Of a stretch of DNA of 64,000 nucleotides, positions 52,046-63,023 are shown one piece after another (positions within the stretch are counted from its first letter, which is position 1; every line of letters starts with the position of its first letter). The position numbers and the translations under genes are program-made. The notes below the pieces were generated by a model, which was given only the letters and a program-made list of their open reading frames with translations, was not told where the DNA came from and searched no databases. The DNA comes from Amyelois transitella (Eukaryota > Arthropoda > Insecta > Lepidoptera > Pyralidae). Location of the stretch: positions 1,488,001 to 1,552,000 of the forward strand of contig NC_083527.1 of the NCBI RefSeq assembly GCF_032362555.1, written 5' to 3'.

Positions 52046-52158
52046 AGATAATGCAAAACAAAATCGGTTTAACCAAATTTAACACGACACCTAAAGAAGT
52101 ACTTAATATTTGTGATTATCGGAATTTTGAAATCCGAATATAAAGATCTGATTTCCCG

Positions 52159-52421
52159 TGCCGTGTGGTTCTCGGCACCAATAAAAAAAAGAATAGGACC
52201 ACTCCATCTCTTTCCCATGGATGTTGTAAAAGGCGACTAAGGGATAGGCTTATAAACTTGGGATTCTTCTTTTAGGCGATGGGCTAGCAACCCGTCACTA
52301 TTTGAATCTCAATTCTATCATTAAGCCAAACAGCTGAACGTGGCCTATCAGTCTTTTCAAGACTGTTGGCTCTGTCTACCCCGTAAGGGATAAAGACGTG
52401 ATCATATGTATGTATGTATGT
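52159..52421 (+). repeat. SINE-A, full length, 8-bp TSD; good reference copy
   Basis: ATTTCCCG at 52151-52158 and 52422-52429. Terminal loop is GTAA (GNRA type); CAGTCTT/AAGACTG hairpin intact. Confidence 0.95.
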
Positions 52422-52429
52422 ATTTCCCG

Positions 52430-52715
52430 AAACTCATAGAGAAAAGATTTTTTTTTATGTAGGCGAAAGCAAGATTTTTATATAAAAAAATGAATGTACT
52501 CTATCAAATGACTGTTGGTTTTTCAATACGTAGAATCATAAAGTGCCTATGTCAAAGACCTAAGATTAAAGGTTCTTTTATAAAAAGGGGATGACCTAGC
52601 GATTTGTCAGTATATCGGGATTTTTATCTTAAGAAAAACTCGACATGAAGTCAAGTAGTTTCCGATATATAAAGAAAAATGGGACTGTCAGATTGTTTTG
52701 GCGTTTTATTTGTTA
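52430..52715. other. Unassigned
   Basis: Nothing recognised. Confidence 0.3.
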
Positions 52716-52993
52716 CTAGCTGTACCCGCGACTTTGTCCGCGTGGAATATTTATTATGGGCATCATTGAAGCCCTTAAGGATGAATAATTTTCCCCGTTG
52801 TTTTTTTACATTTTCCATTATTTCTTTGCTCCTTATAGTTGCAGCGTAATGTTATATAGCCTATAGCCTTCCTCGATAATTGGTCTATTCGACACAAAAA
52901 GAATTTTTCAATTCGAACCAGAAGTTCTTGAGATTAGCGCGTTCAAACAAACAAACAAACAAACAAACTCTTCACCTTTATAACATTAGTATA
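52716..52993 (-). mobile_element. Lep1-type Helitron (HEL-1), complete
   Basis: Both ends present; the AAAC motif is expanded to five units ('caaacaaacaaacaaac') at 52948. Confidence 0.92.
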
Positions 52994-53084
52994 CTCTTAC
53001 CTAGATATGTATTGTGTCCCATCCCTAGAAGAGTTTGTGACTAAAGTGTTGTAGTAACTGATTAAAATGGACGCGGACCGCTTT

Positions 53085-53262
53085 GAGCGACGCAGATATA
53101 TTTTCGGCTTACCAAAGACTTTTCTGGGTACCTAACATACATTAGTTTGAGTGCTAATTGTAAGTGAGGGGAACCGACGTGAAAATCTGCACATTAAGGT
53201 AACTAGATGTGTGAACATGGTCCAACAAGGGTTAGGTTCGCCTGTCATTGGGACTGGGGTTA
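53085..53262 (+). repeat. SINE-C body
   Basis: 'acattagtttgagtgctaat', 'ctgcacattaaggtaactag' and 'gggttaggttcgcctg'. Confidence 0.75.
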
Positions 53263-53689
53263 TACGAGAGTAGCTTCTTGTTAAAACCTAACTTATCCGG
53301 GATAATGAGAAGTGGGGATGTATTATTATTTTTTTTTACAATAAGTTTCGGCGTTACAATTTGCGAGCGTACAACCTATTTTATTGACATCATGTATGTA
53401 TCATTTATGATGCTGTTTTTGAAAAACCCTTCACTTTGAATCCAATAGTATACGTAAAATCTGCAATTTCTATTAGCTTTTTAATATTTTTAAATCTGAA
53501 TTAATTACCCATGTATGGCGAAAAACATAACGCAACATACTTAATACTAACTTACGTACGAATTAAATACAAGAATCAATCTTATTAATTGATAATTTAT
53601 TTCTTTGATATAAAACCATTTACCGTTGTGCAAAACTACGTTCCGTTTTTCCGCCTACTGTCCATTCTAAATTCCCATTGAGATATTGG
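53263..53689. other. Unassigned
   Basis: AT-rich with no repeat; possible upstream region of the candidate exon that follows. Confidence 0.3.
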
Positions 53690-53851
53690 CGTCAGTACTA
53701 ACTTGATCACCGCTCATCTCACACGAAAACAGCGCGCGCGTATCGGAACGAACGTTTGTGATTTGAAAATAAATTGAAATATTCGAATTGAGGATAAGTT
53801 TATTTGTTTATTGATTTGTGCCAGTGTTGTGTCGTGTTTACGGAATTTGAG
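53690..53851 (+). other. Candidate non-coding first exon with promoter
   Basis: 'ggcgTCAGTact' resembles an initiator. A GC-richer segment with CGCGCGCG follows, and the stretch ends TTTGAG|GTGAGT, a near-consensus donor. No ATG-led ORF inside. The gene body would lie at higher coordinates. Confidence 0.3.
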
Positions 53852-54321
53852 GTGAGTTTATGAGTGTTCTTTTTTTGTTTTTATGTGGCCATTTTTTTAT
53901 TTTAAATATGCGCATAGGATTTTAATCGTAATTTTTTTTAATTAAATTGTACTCTTTTTCTTCATAGAAACAGTTCGCTTACTACTTTCGAGAAGGTTTT
54001 ACTATTAACTTATGCAAAGTTGCGTTAGATTAAAGAAAGTTTCTTACAGCATCGAAAATTCTTCAAAACTTGTGAAATATTTCAGTCGAAAATCTTTGAA
54101 GTAGTTTTAAATTAAAATTAAGAATTAGAGATTCTTGTAGGAAATATCTACGTAAAGAAAGTGAATGGTCTAGATCTCAAAGAACAAGTTTAATCAAACA
54201 TTTTTGAACATTTTAAAATTATTCTAAACGCTTTAATAATTTATGAAAATCAACTGAATTTTTAAGATTCACTTTTTCAAATTTTATATCTCTTTTAGAA
54301 AAGTTTATATCCTTTGCTTTA
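53852..54321. other. Unassigned AT-rich stretch
   Basis: Fits the start of an intron; no feature seen. Confidence 0.3.
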
Positions 54322-54525
54322 GGTAGAAAGTCTCGAAAAGACTGAAAGACCGCGTTCATTGTGTGACTTCATGACAGAATTGAGATTCTAATAGTGACAA
54401 CTTGCTAGCCCATCGCCTACAAGAAGTATCCCAAATTTATAAGCCTATCCCTTAGTCGAATTTTACGACATCCATTGGAAATATATGGAGAAGTTCTATT
54501 CGAAATTGCCAAAACCACACGGAAC
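54322..54525 (-). repeat. SINE-A lacking tail
   Basis: 'gtctcgaaaagactgaaag' to 'ccaaaaccacacgg'. Confidence 0.8.
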
Positions 54526-54703
54526 ATTCAGCTGTAGTATGTATTTTTTGGATAAAGAAAAAACTCAGAGCACTCGTTTTAATGCTATATGCATTTAAAT
54601 TATAAAATTACTGAATAAAGTATCATGAATAATTCGAGCCTTAATTTGCTCAATGCATAGTTAAACAAACCTTTTTAGTCAGGTATGTTGGTTAAGGTAA
54701 AAA

Positions 54704-55075
54704 ACATATATACATATAATCACGTCTCTATCCTTTGTGGGAAAGACAGAGTCAACTGCCTCGAAGACTGGCTTAATGATAGAATTGAGACTCAAATAGT
54801 TAATTCAAAAAATTCAAAAATTCAAAATTTTTTATTCATTATTATAGGATATTATTATATCGCTTAATAATTGTCGTATGGTTTAACAACTTGGTTGACG
54901 TCAAATTACTGCCTACTACCTAATAGTTACTACTAATGGGCCAGCAACCTGCTGGCCCATCGCCTAAAAGAAGAATCCCAAGCTTATCATCATATCCCTT
55001 AGTCGCCTTTTACGACATCCATAGTAAAGTTAGAGTGGCCCTATTCTTTTTGCTATTGGTGCCGGGAACCACACG
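54704..55075 (-). repeat. SINE-A split by a LINE-J end, with palindromic junction
   Basis: 54704-54801 tail part; 54802-54930 LINE-J (minus); 54938-55075 5' part. GGGCCAGCA-ACC-TGCTGGCCC at the junction (54938-54959) is a foldback of SINE-A text. Confidence 0.82.
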
Positions 55076-55231
55076 GCACCAATAAGAAAAAATCAATAAA
55101 CAAATAATAGAATATTTTTTTTTATATTTGCTATTGAGAGAGTATAGTGAAACAAATGAAATCCGACATTTTGTGACGGCGACCATCTTGGATCGCTTTA
55201 TCAGGAACATCGACTAGGTATTTCACCTTTA

Positions 55232-55425
55232 AAAATCATCTCTTTCTCATGGATGTCGTAAAAGGCGACTAAGGGATAGGCTTATAAACTTGGGATTCTT
55301 CTTTTACGCGATGGGCTAGCAACCTGTCACTATTTGAATCTCAATTCTAAATTAAAGCCAAATAATTTTCAAGACTGTTAGCTCTGTCCACCCCGCAAGT
55401 GATTAAGACGTGATAATATGTATTT
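55232..55425 (+). repeat. SINE-A, 5'-truncated
   Basis: 'catctctttctcatggatg' to tail; small deletion at the hairpin. Confidence 0.88.
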
Positions 55426-55789
55426 TTTTTATATCATTCAGGCTCGTCAATTACGAAGAATTTTGACCTCTCACTAGAATGTTCGGGATTTGATCCCGGC
55501 GCGTCTAAGCCTACCCCTTCTTCGTTAATTTACACATTTAATAACCGTACTGGCATAATTTGAACCCCTTTCAAACTAGTTTTGATGAGAGGGTTACGTG
55601 TGAGCTCTTAACTTCAATTTCAAGTCAAAGTAAATAGTTTAACTCATTTAGTTTACGCTCTGTATTGAACCGTCAAAATTATTTAGTAATTACTCATTTC
55701 CTAGAATTATGGATTCCATACATATAATTTAAATACCTATACCTACCTAAATAAAATAGTAACTGACGTGGTAAATAAAGAAAAGCGTC
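55426..55789. other. Unassigned; B-box-like word
   Basis: 'gttcgggatttgatcccgg' at 55480 is tRNA-like but isolated. Confidence 0.3.
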
Positions 55790-55925
55790 GGCGTTATACA
55801 GCCTAAAGCCTCCCTCGATAAATGGTCTATTCAACACAAAAATAATTTTTCAATTCGAACCTGTAGTTCCTGAGATTAGCGCGTTTAAAAAAACAAACAA
55901 ACTCTTCAGCTTTATAATATCAGGA
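55790..55925 (-). mobile_element. HEL-1 5' half
   Basis: 'cctcgataaatggtctattc' to 'cttcagctttataatat'. Confidence 0.8.
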
Positions 55926-56013
55926 AAGTAAATGTCATATTTTGAATCACTGTCCATCTTTGTGTAGGTATATAATCACGCGAAAACTATTTATTCGATT
56001 TATAAACGCTTAT

Positions 56014-56620
56014 CTACACTAATATTATAAAGAGGAAAACTTTGTTTGTTTGGTTGTAATGAATAGGCTCAAAAACTACTGGACCGATTTTAAAAATTCT
56101 TTCACCATTCGAAAGTTACATTATCCATGAGTAACATAGACTATATTTTATTTTGGAAAAAAATAGGGTTCTGTAATATATTTGAATTTTTCGGACACAA
56201 ACTGAAAAAAATCAACCAAAAAGTTACTTATTTTGCGTACGCTGCCTAAACTACAAAAGATAGAACCATAAAATGTTTCAATTAATTGTAGATCTTATAA
56301 ATATCTACAAAAAAGTCCGCGACACACTATACCTATCTATGTCGAGTGAGGCACAACAACCACATTTTTATTTAAAAATCTTGATTTTTTTTTGGTCTAC
56401 ATTTAAACGCTTTTTTTACTCATGCTATTAATCCTTATCAAAATAAATAATTTCATCAATAAGAACAGTTTATGTAGATAATATTTGGTCTTTGAATGAT
56501 TAAAATTGGACGTTTGGTTTTGAAGTTGTGGTGAAATTAAAATATTACGATTTCTGCTGCACGTCCCGTTGCGAAGTGAGCAAGACTTAGCCGCTTCGCG
56601 GGCGGTCCTTTAGTTAGTTC
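56014..56620 (+). mobile_element. Longer Helitron-like element
   Basis: TCTACACTAATATTATAAAG start, 'aaaactactggaccgatttt' middle, end 'gccgcttcgcgggcggtcct..TTAGT'. ~600 bp, non-coding. Confidence 0.65.
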
Positions 56621-56639
56621 TAATAGAGATATATTTAGT

Positions 56640-56830
56640 ATCGGCTGTGCATCCGTGCGAAGCCAGGGCGTGTCGCTAGTCTAAGAAATGTTAGGTTTGA
56701 TCCTAATTAAAAACTGGTGTACCAAAATTTCTCCCCCCTCTGAGGGACATTACAGGGGGTCAGTTTTTCAGTGAACTTTTACAGCGAACGATGTCGCGTG
56801 CAACAGTTAGTTTTAGTAATAAATTGGAAA
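56640..56830. repeat. Degenerate Helitron-like ends
   Basis: 'gcgaagccagggcgtgtcgctagt' type end near 56670 and 'cgaacgatgtcgcgtgcaac' near 56790. Confidence 0.45.
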
Positions 56831-56927
56831 GTTTGCGAGTATACTTACGGTATACCCTTTTAGGCATGATCTGTTGAATAGCTTTGAATAAAACTTGATA
56901 ATTGATAATAGGTTTGATGTACATATT

Positions 56928-57183
56928 TGTGTCGTGTGATTCCCGGCACCTATAGGAAAAGAATATGACTACTCCATATATTTACAATGGATGTGGTAAA
57001 AGGCGACTAAGGAATGTATGCTTATAAACTTGGGATTCTTCTTGAAGGCGATGGGCTGGCAACCTGTCACTATTTGAATGTCAATTCTATCATTTAGCCA
57101 AACAGCTGAACGTGGCCTATGAATTTATCGAGACTATTGGCCCTGTCTACTCCGTAAGGGATAAAGACGATATACGTGTATGA
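56928..57183 (+). repeat. SINE-A, full length, diverged
   Basis: 'tgtcgtgtgattcccggcac' start, loop GTAA, weak tail. Confidence 0.88.
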
Positions 57184-57295
57184 ATTTAGTCTCTTTAACT
57201 ATATCTGTGAACTTGCCATAACCCGAAACTCCATTGTGTCAGATTAATCTAATGTAACCTTTGTTCTAGCCATTAGCGATTGTAATTGTCTGCAA

Positions 57296-57480
57296 CAGAT
57301 TATAAATGACTATCTTACCAGCAACTTCGCCTGCGCAAATTTAGCGCCGCCTACAAGCGCGAATTTAGCGCCACCTTCAAAAGATAACAAGTTTTTCGCA
57401 AATCCGAAGGGAACTTTAGTTTTAACCGGGATTAAACGTGTCCTTCTTCAGACCCTTAATTAGGTAGAAAAAAGTTTAAG
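57296..57480 (-). mobile_element. Family K copy
   Basis: 'cttcgcctgcgcaaatttag', two 'gcgaatttagcgcc' like words and 'gtttttcgcaaatccg'. Confidence 0.55.
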
Positions 57481-57558
57481 AAGATATTATTGGTTCTGCA
57501 GATAATGTGTAAAATATTACCTGGGACCTTCAAAATCGCGGGCACATCTAATATAATA

Positions 57559-57835
57559 CTAGCTGTGTCCGCGACCTCGTTCGAATGGAATAGTTATTTT
57601 GGGCATCATTGCAACCCTCAAAGGTGAATAATTTTCCTCGTTTTTTTTCCACATATTTATTTTCAATTATTTCTTTGCTCCTTATAGATGCAGCGTGATG
57701 TTACCTATACAGCCTAAAGTCTTTCTCGATAAATGGTCTATTCGCCGCAAAAACAATATTTCAATTCAAACCAGTAGTTTTTGAAATTAGCGCGTTCAAA
57801 CAAACAACAAATTCTTCAGCTTTATAATATTACTA
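57559..57835 (-). mobile_element. Lep1-type Helitron (HEL-1)
   Basis: 'ctagctgtgtccgcgacctc' through 'cttcagctttataatatta'. Confidence 0.9.
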
Positions 57836-58070
57836 AAGAATAAATCTGCCTTTAACAACGCATTGTGGCCCGCGCTCAACAAACCAAAAGGCAAGAGACA
57901 CTCAAGAAACACTTGTGACAAAAATACCATTTGCACAAACAAATTAAAAAAAAAAGATACATTACACATCTCAAAACCCAAGACCCGATAAAGAATCAAA
58001 CCTGGGACCTGTGATTCGGAAAGACAAAAGTGCCGCCACTTTACCAAAAGTTCAACACGCACTCGCTACG
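57836..58070 (-). repeat. Possible tRNA-derived SINE, diverged
   Basis: Minus strand has 'cccaggtttgattc' (B-box-like) preceded by 'gtggcggcactttt', without a clear A box. Confidence 0.35.
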
Positions 58071-58854
58071 CATAACTTTAACGTCATGTTGACAGTGTGA
58101 TGTAGACTTGCTATTTTGCTATGATCCTATTATTTCAACTGTCCGTCTGTCTACCACCCCAGAGCCCTTAAACTAATTGCGGCGGGAACGCTTGTTTTGT
58201 AACAAAATATTTACTTTCTCATCTCGCTAGCGGGAATAATTGCTTGTGAGAAAAAATACTTTGCGAATAAAATGAATCGATTTCAAGGATTTTCTTACGC
58301 AATTACTCGTAATGATGTTAATTTAAATTCAACGTTTGAGAAGTGTGTTACAAAGGCAAGTGGTTTTTTTTTCTTTTTGGGAATTTGACCTCGTTATTTT
58401 TTTTATTTTATTTATCGGGGCAAACGATTGCTTTGGGAGCGGTTTCAGAGTAGATTTTCACTCTAATAATTATTATTAGATCAGATTATAATCTGATCAT
58501 TGATTTAAAGAAATCTTTACCATTTCTTAGAAATTTTGCGATTACACACATACATACATATGTAAAAAAAAAAGATCGCAATTTTGATAAGTCTATAACT
58601 TAGTCTTAGCTAACTTAGTAAAGTTAGCCTAGTATACTAAATTAAACCAGGTTTTGTTTTTGTCCTAATTCGACAAGATGGAAAATTATTTTGTCATTGA
58701 CACGTCGATCCAACTCGTGACTAGAAACTTCTAGACTTCTCAAAGATGATAAGTTGTCGTATTAAACTGAAATCAACATTAGGTATGGGCCATACCGTTT
58801 GGCACAAAGCAAGTGTGATGTAAGTATTTATGCAAAATTATTGTAAAACATTGT
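58071..58854. other. Unassigned, with a 20-bp perfect palindrome
   Basis: GATCAGATTATAATCTGATC at 58479-58498. A SINE-A tail trace ('cacatacatacatatg') lies at 58545-58562. No gene. Confidence 0.45.
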
Positions 58855-59159
58855 ATCGTCCAACTCAACCTGTGTAATTTGTCTGTATATAATTAATTTG
58901 CCGTGTGGTTCCCGGCACTAATAGAAAAAAGAATAGGACCACTCCATCCCTTTCCTATGGACGTCGTAAAAGCCGACTAAGGGATAGGCTTAAAAACTTA
59001 CGATTCTTCTTTTAGGCGATGGGCTAGCAACCTGTCACTATTTGAATCTCAATTATATCGTTAAGCCAAACAGCTGAACGTGGCCTATCAGTCTTTATAA
59101 GGCCGTTGGCTCCGTCTACCCCGCAAGGGATGTAGACGTGATTATATGTATGTATGTAT
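58855..59159 (+). repeat. SINE-B 3' scrap then full-length SINE-A
   Basis: 58855-58898 'caactcaacctgtgtaattt'; SINE-A 58899-59159. Confidence 0.9.
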
Positions 59160-59404
59160 ATTCAACATAATCCACTCTTAAGTGTCGGGAACCACACGGG
59201 CCGAAATTCATCGTAGCTATTCGTTTATAACCATCATTTATCAACTGAGAAGGATGTTTGGGCCGACAATAATCCAATATTGCTGTGACCAAGTTTTGTC
59301 TGCAAAGTTTGCACAATCGATTCTGATGGCTTAGCTTATAGCGTGTATTGACTAATGATGACATTGTTGTTCGTTTAGGAGATAGATATAATAATGGAGA
59401 TAAA
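59160..59404. other. Mostly unassigned
   Basis: 59184-59200 'gtgtcgggaaccacacggg' is a minus SINE-A 5' end. Confidence 0.4.
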
Positions 59405-59668
59405 TATTGTATTGGTGCCAATATAAAAAAGAACAGGACCGATGGAGTGGTCCTATGCTTTCCCATGGATGTCGTAAAAGATGACTAAGGGACAGGCTTA
59501 CAAACTTGGGACTCTTTTTTAGGCGATGGGCTAGCAACCTGTCACTATTTGAATCTCAATTCTATCATTATGCCAATTAGCTGAACGTGGCCATTCAGTC
59601 TTTTCAAGACTGTTGGCTCTGTCTACCCCGCAAGGGATATAGACGTGACCATATGTATGTATGTATAT
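59405..59668 (+). repeat. SINE-A with a micro-inversion
   Basis: After 'aacaggacc' the block reads 'gatggagtggtcctatgc', the inverse of 'gcataggaccactccatc', then resumes 'tttcccatggatgtcg' to the tail. Confidence 0.9.
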
Positions 59669-59694
59669 ACATATAATACCCTTCTTTTCTTGAG

Positions 59695-60050
59695 TATCGG
59701 TGGTCGGAGGTCGGCATGGTGCCCGGTTAATTGCGTGATACACAAAGGCACAGGTTCAAATCCTATCTCGGCCAACCAATGACTACTTTCAAAGTTGTGT
59801 ACGTTAGTTTTAACACTAACCGATACTCGGTGAGGAAACCTGCACATTCAGGCAACTAGATGTGTAGGTAACCATGGATCCAATACGGGTTAGGTTCACC
59901 TGTAAAGGTTGCGGAGGGAGGTCAGATTGGAGTCGTTTCGTGTAAAAACCTGACTAACTTAATCCACGCTCCAAGGTCAAAGGCATACTCCGGACTCCTC
60001 TCTAGAGTGGTGTGGATGCAACCGGGACTAAAGCCAGGAGGAAGAAAATT
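59695..60050 (+). repeat. SINE-C, full length (reference copy)
   Basis: tRNA-like head (B box GGTTCAAATCC at 59753-59763), 'accgatactcggtgagg', 'tgcacattcaggcaactag', 'gtaaccatggatcc', 'ggaggtcagattggagtcg' and end 'aaagccaggaggaagaa'. Confidence 0.8.
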
Positions 60051-60097
60051 GCGAAAAAGTGTTTATTCTCTTTTTCCAATATGCGGGGACTTTCTCT

Positions 60098-60172
60098 GAC
60101 TATATATAAATATATAGTCAAATGTATAAATTTCTCTTTCTTTGTGTATAACAAAGAGAAATTTATACATTT
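60098..60172. repeat. Two adjacent perfect hairpins
   Basis: GACTATATA/TATATAGTC (60098-60119), then AAATGTATAAATTTCTCTTT (60120-60139) with its exact reverse complement at 60153-60172. Confidence 0.9.
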
Positions 60173-60176
60173 TTTA

Positions 60177-60440
60177 CACATACATATACACACATATAGT
60201 CACGTCTATATCCCTCACGGGGTAGACTGAGCCAACAGTCTTGAAGCAACTGATCACGTTCAACTTTTTTGGATTGATTGAATTGAGATTCAAATAGTTA
60301 AGTTGCTAACCCATAGCTTAAAAGAAGAATCCCAAGTTTATAAGCCTATCCCTTAGTCATATTTTACGACGTCCATGAAAAAGATTGAAAAGACAAAAGT
60401 CCTATTCTTTTTTTTATTAGTGCCGGGAACCACACGGCAC
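60177..60440 (-). repeat. SINE-A, near full length
   Basis: Terminal loop reads GTGA on the element strand (GNRA type). Confidence 0.9.
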
Positions 60441-60709
60441 ATATTTTTTATTGATTAATTCAGGGCAATGCCCAGTAAATTTGATATAGTGACTATTGAA
60501 CTGTGAATATGTACAATAAGCAAACAGATAAGCTTAATTTTCCTATTATAGATAAGTGGCAGCGAAATATTAATAAAAATATTGTTTAGCTTTCGGCTGA
60601 TAATGATTTTATCTTAAGTCTGCTTTTGTTATTCGCCGGCTCTAGTCGATTTGCACGTACATTTCTTTTGGTTATCATCGATAGAGACAGAAATCAATTT
60701 TCAAAGAAA
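60441..60709. other. Unassigned
   Basis: Nothing recognised. Confidence 0.3.
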
Positions 60710-60839
60710 ATGTCTTTCCCATGGATATCGTAAAAGGCGACTAAGGGATAGGCTTATAAACTTGGGATTCTCATTTTGGGCGATGGGCTAGCAACCTATT
60801 TGAATCTCTACCATTAAGCCAATTATGTATGTATATATG
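60710..60839 (+). repeat. SINE-A missing its terminal stem-loop
   Basis: Goes from 'accattaagccaatta' straight into the TATG run, an unusual 3' deletion. Confidence 0.82.
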
Positions 60840-61190
60840 TTTGTTCGTATGTAAGTATGTATGTACTCCTATCTTATAACTATTTATTATTTCTTGTAAA
60901 TTTCTGTGCAATAAAGATATAACAAACAAATAAACAAGAGTCTAGAGAAGGTCATAAAGTATCTACTTTTCATCCCGATATAAACTTTCGTGGAATTTGT
61001 GAAAATGCTGTATATTTTATAGGTGGCACTAGATTCGCTAAATTAATATAAAATTCATCTTTCCTCTCATGGGTCTACTGGAAGAGATTTCTTTTGAAAT
61101 AAGTAGCACCTTTGTACTAGAATTATTGTAATAAATGCTCCTGTATATAATTTTGTGTACATAAATAAATAAATAAAAAAAAAATAAAAA
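60840..61190 (+). repeat. LINE 3' traces, family K and family F
   Basis: 60885-60925 'ttctgtgcaataaag' LINE-like end; 60950-61044 family K; 61045-61190 family F ending (ATAA)n, second copy of 22985-23130. Confidence 0.6.
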
Positions 61191-61489
61191 ATAATATACA
61201 GATAACAAATGTCCATCAACTTATAATATTTCTTTCCCCGAAATTTAATTTCCAATAGCAAAAAGAAATGTCATTAATCTACAGCTTTGTTTTCCTGTTT
61301 GCATTTTGTTTTGATACTCTTAATCGAATTTTCCACAAATTAAATATTCGAAATTATTTCCATAAATTATTTTCAAATTCCTGCTGATGTCTAATTTATT
61401 CTCAAAAAAAATTTAATCCGAGACCTGGAACGCTCATAGATATAGTTAACGATAGATACTGCAAGCGTTTTCCGGACTAAAGGTATCGG
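61191..61489. other. Unassigned
   Basis: AT-rich. Confidence 0.3.
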
Positions 61490-61690
61490 CATTCATCGGC
61501 AATTTTTCAATACGAATTAGGTTCCTTTACAAAAGTTGTGGAGATCAGACGGGAGACCCTTATGTAAAAACAACTTACTTACATAATGTAAACCATAATC
61601 GTGGTCAAATTGTGCACCCCAGGCACCTCTCTAAATACAATCAGAACTAACGCCAGGACGAAGAAGATTGTGAACTTTCCCGCGACTTCC
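61490..61690 (+). repeat. SINE-C 3' half
   Basis: 'gtggagatcagacgggagac', then 'aactaacgccaggacgaag'. Confidence 0.75.
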
Positions 61691-62196
61691 TCCGTATTAA
61701 ATCACTATAATTTTAAACTTATTCATTCAGTCCATTGCAAAGTCAGTTCAGTAGTTTTAGATTTAAAGAGAAAAAGTAACAAACTCACACGCTACCGCAC
61801 ATTCTTAAAAACTTTCGCATTTTAAAGAGTAGAATTCACTGAACGTTGTGAACCTAAATGGCGTCTCCATTTTATCTCTTATGTATCTCGTATGTATGTA
61901 TGTTATGGGGTACTAATTGAACAATAAGATAGGTTATAATAAGTCATTTTCAAATGATCTGATTGAAAATCGAACCTGATCCCTGCAATGTGGAAGAACA
62001 TACACCACTACGCTGAAGTCTATAATTTTATGTAAGTACATATCTATTTTAATCTATGTCAATGATAGCACTCAATCTTGCCGTACAAAATTGAACATTT
62101 TGTCAAGGAATTCGTATTATGCGCACAATTTACTTTGATTACGCGAAATAGTATGGAGCTTTGATGAGGGATAATATTAATTAACGTTAATATTTT
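61691..62196. other. Unassigned
   Basis: 'gttatggggtac' and tRNA-like 'tgaaaatcgaacctgatccc' near 61960; no gene. Confidence 0.3.
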
Positions 62197-62450
62197 TGCC
62201 GTGTGGTTCCCGGCACCAATACAAAAAATAATAGGACCACTCCATCTCTTTCCCATGGATGTCGTAAAAGGCGACTAAGGGATAGGCTTACAATCTTGGG
62301 ATTCTTTTTTTGACGATGGGCTGGCAACCTGTCACTATTTGAATCTCAATTCTATCATTAAGCCAAATAGCTGAACGTGGCCATTCAGTCTTTTCAAGAC
62401 GGTTGACTCTGTCTACCCCGCAAGGGATATAGACGTGACCATATGTATGT
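62197..62450 (+). repeat. SINE-A, full length
   Basis: From TGCCGTGTGG to a TATG tail extended by (TA)n to 62472. Confidence 0.94.
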
Positions 62451-62723
62451 ATGTATATATATATATATATATTATTCCGTTCGGAATCAATCCGATACGA
62501 TTAAAGTGTCTAAAATAAGAGTAATTGAGGAAAAATAAGTTTTCATGACCGCCCTTGAGTTATTAATTGCTTCTCCCCATCAATCTTTTCAATCATTCAT
62601 CATGTTCCTGCAAATAAGCGTGTTTTTTTCATGTCAATCTTAAGCCTCTTACTAAACCGAGTTGGGAATTAAACGTTTGAGTACCTTAAAAACAAGTACA
62701 TAAATACATGAAATCCGTACGCC
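62451..62723. other. Unassigned
   Basis: Nothing beyond the (TA)n run. Confidence 0.3.
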
Positions 62724-63022
62724 TACGTCTCTTTCTTGGACAGCGCAGACAGAGACTTAATGTAATAGCCACGATACCTGCATACTTATTTCGCTTATAC
62801 ATACATACATATGGTCACGTCTATATCCCTTGTGGGGTAGACAGAGCCAACAGTCTTAAAAAGACTAATAGGCCAAGTTTAGCTATTTGGCTTAATGATA
62901 GAATTGAGATTCAAATAGTGACAACTCAATTCTATCATCAAGCCAAACAGCTGAGCGCGGCAATCAGTCTTTTACAGACTGCTGGATCTGTCTACCCCGC
63001 AAGGAATATAGACGTGATTATA
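62724..63022. repeat. LINE-R trace (-) and SINE-A inverted dimer
   Basis: 62724-62797 decayed LINE-R end. 62798-62922 minus SINE-A and 62922-63022 plus SINE-A meet head to head at 'gtgacaactcaattc', both tails outward. Confidence 0.85.
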
Positions 63023-63023
63023 T

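Noticed and set aside
62815..63010. CRISPR-like or other array because of many identical ~25-bp words across the window
   Set aside because: The words are dispersed parts of one retroelement on both strands, not evenly spaced repeats with spacers.
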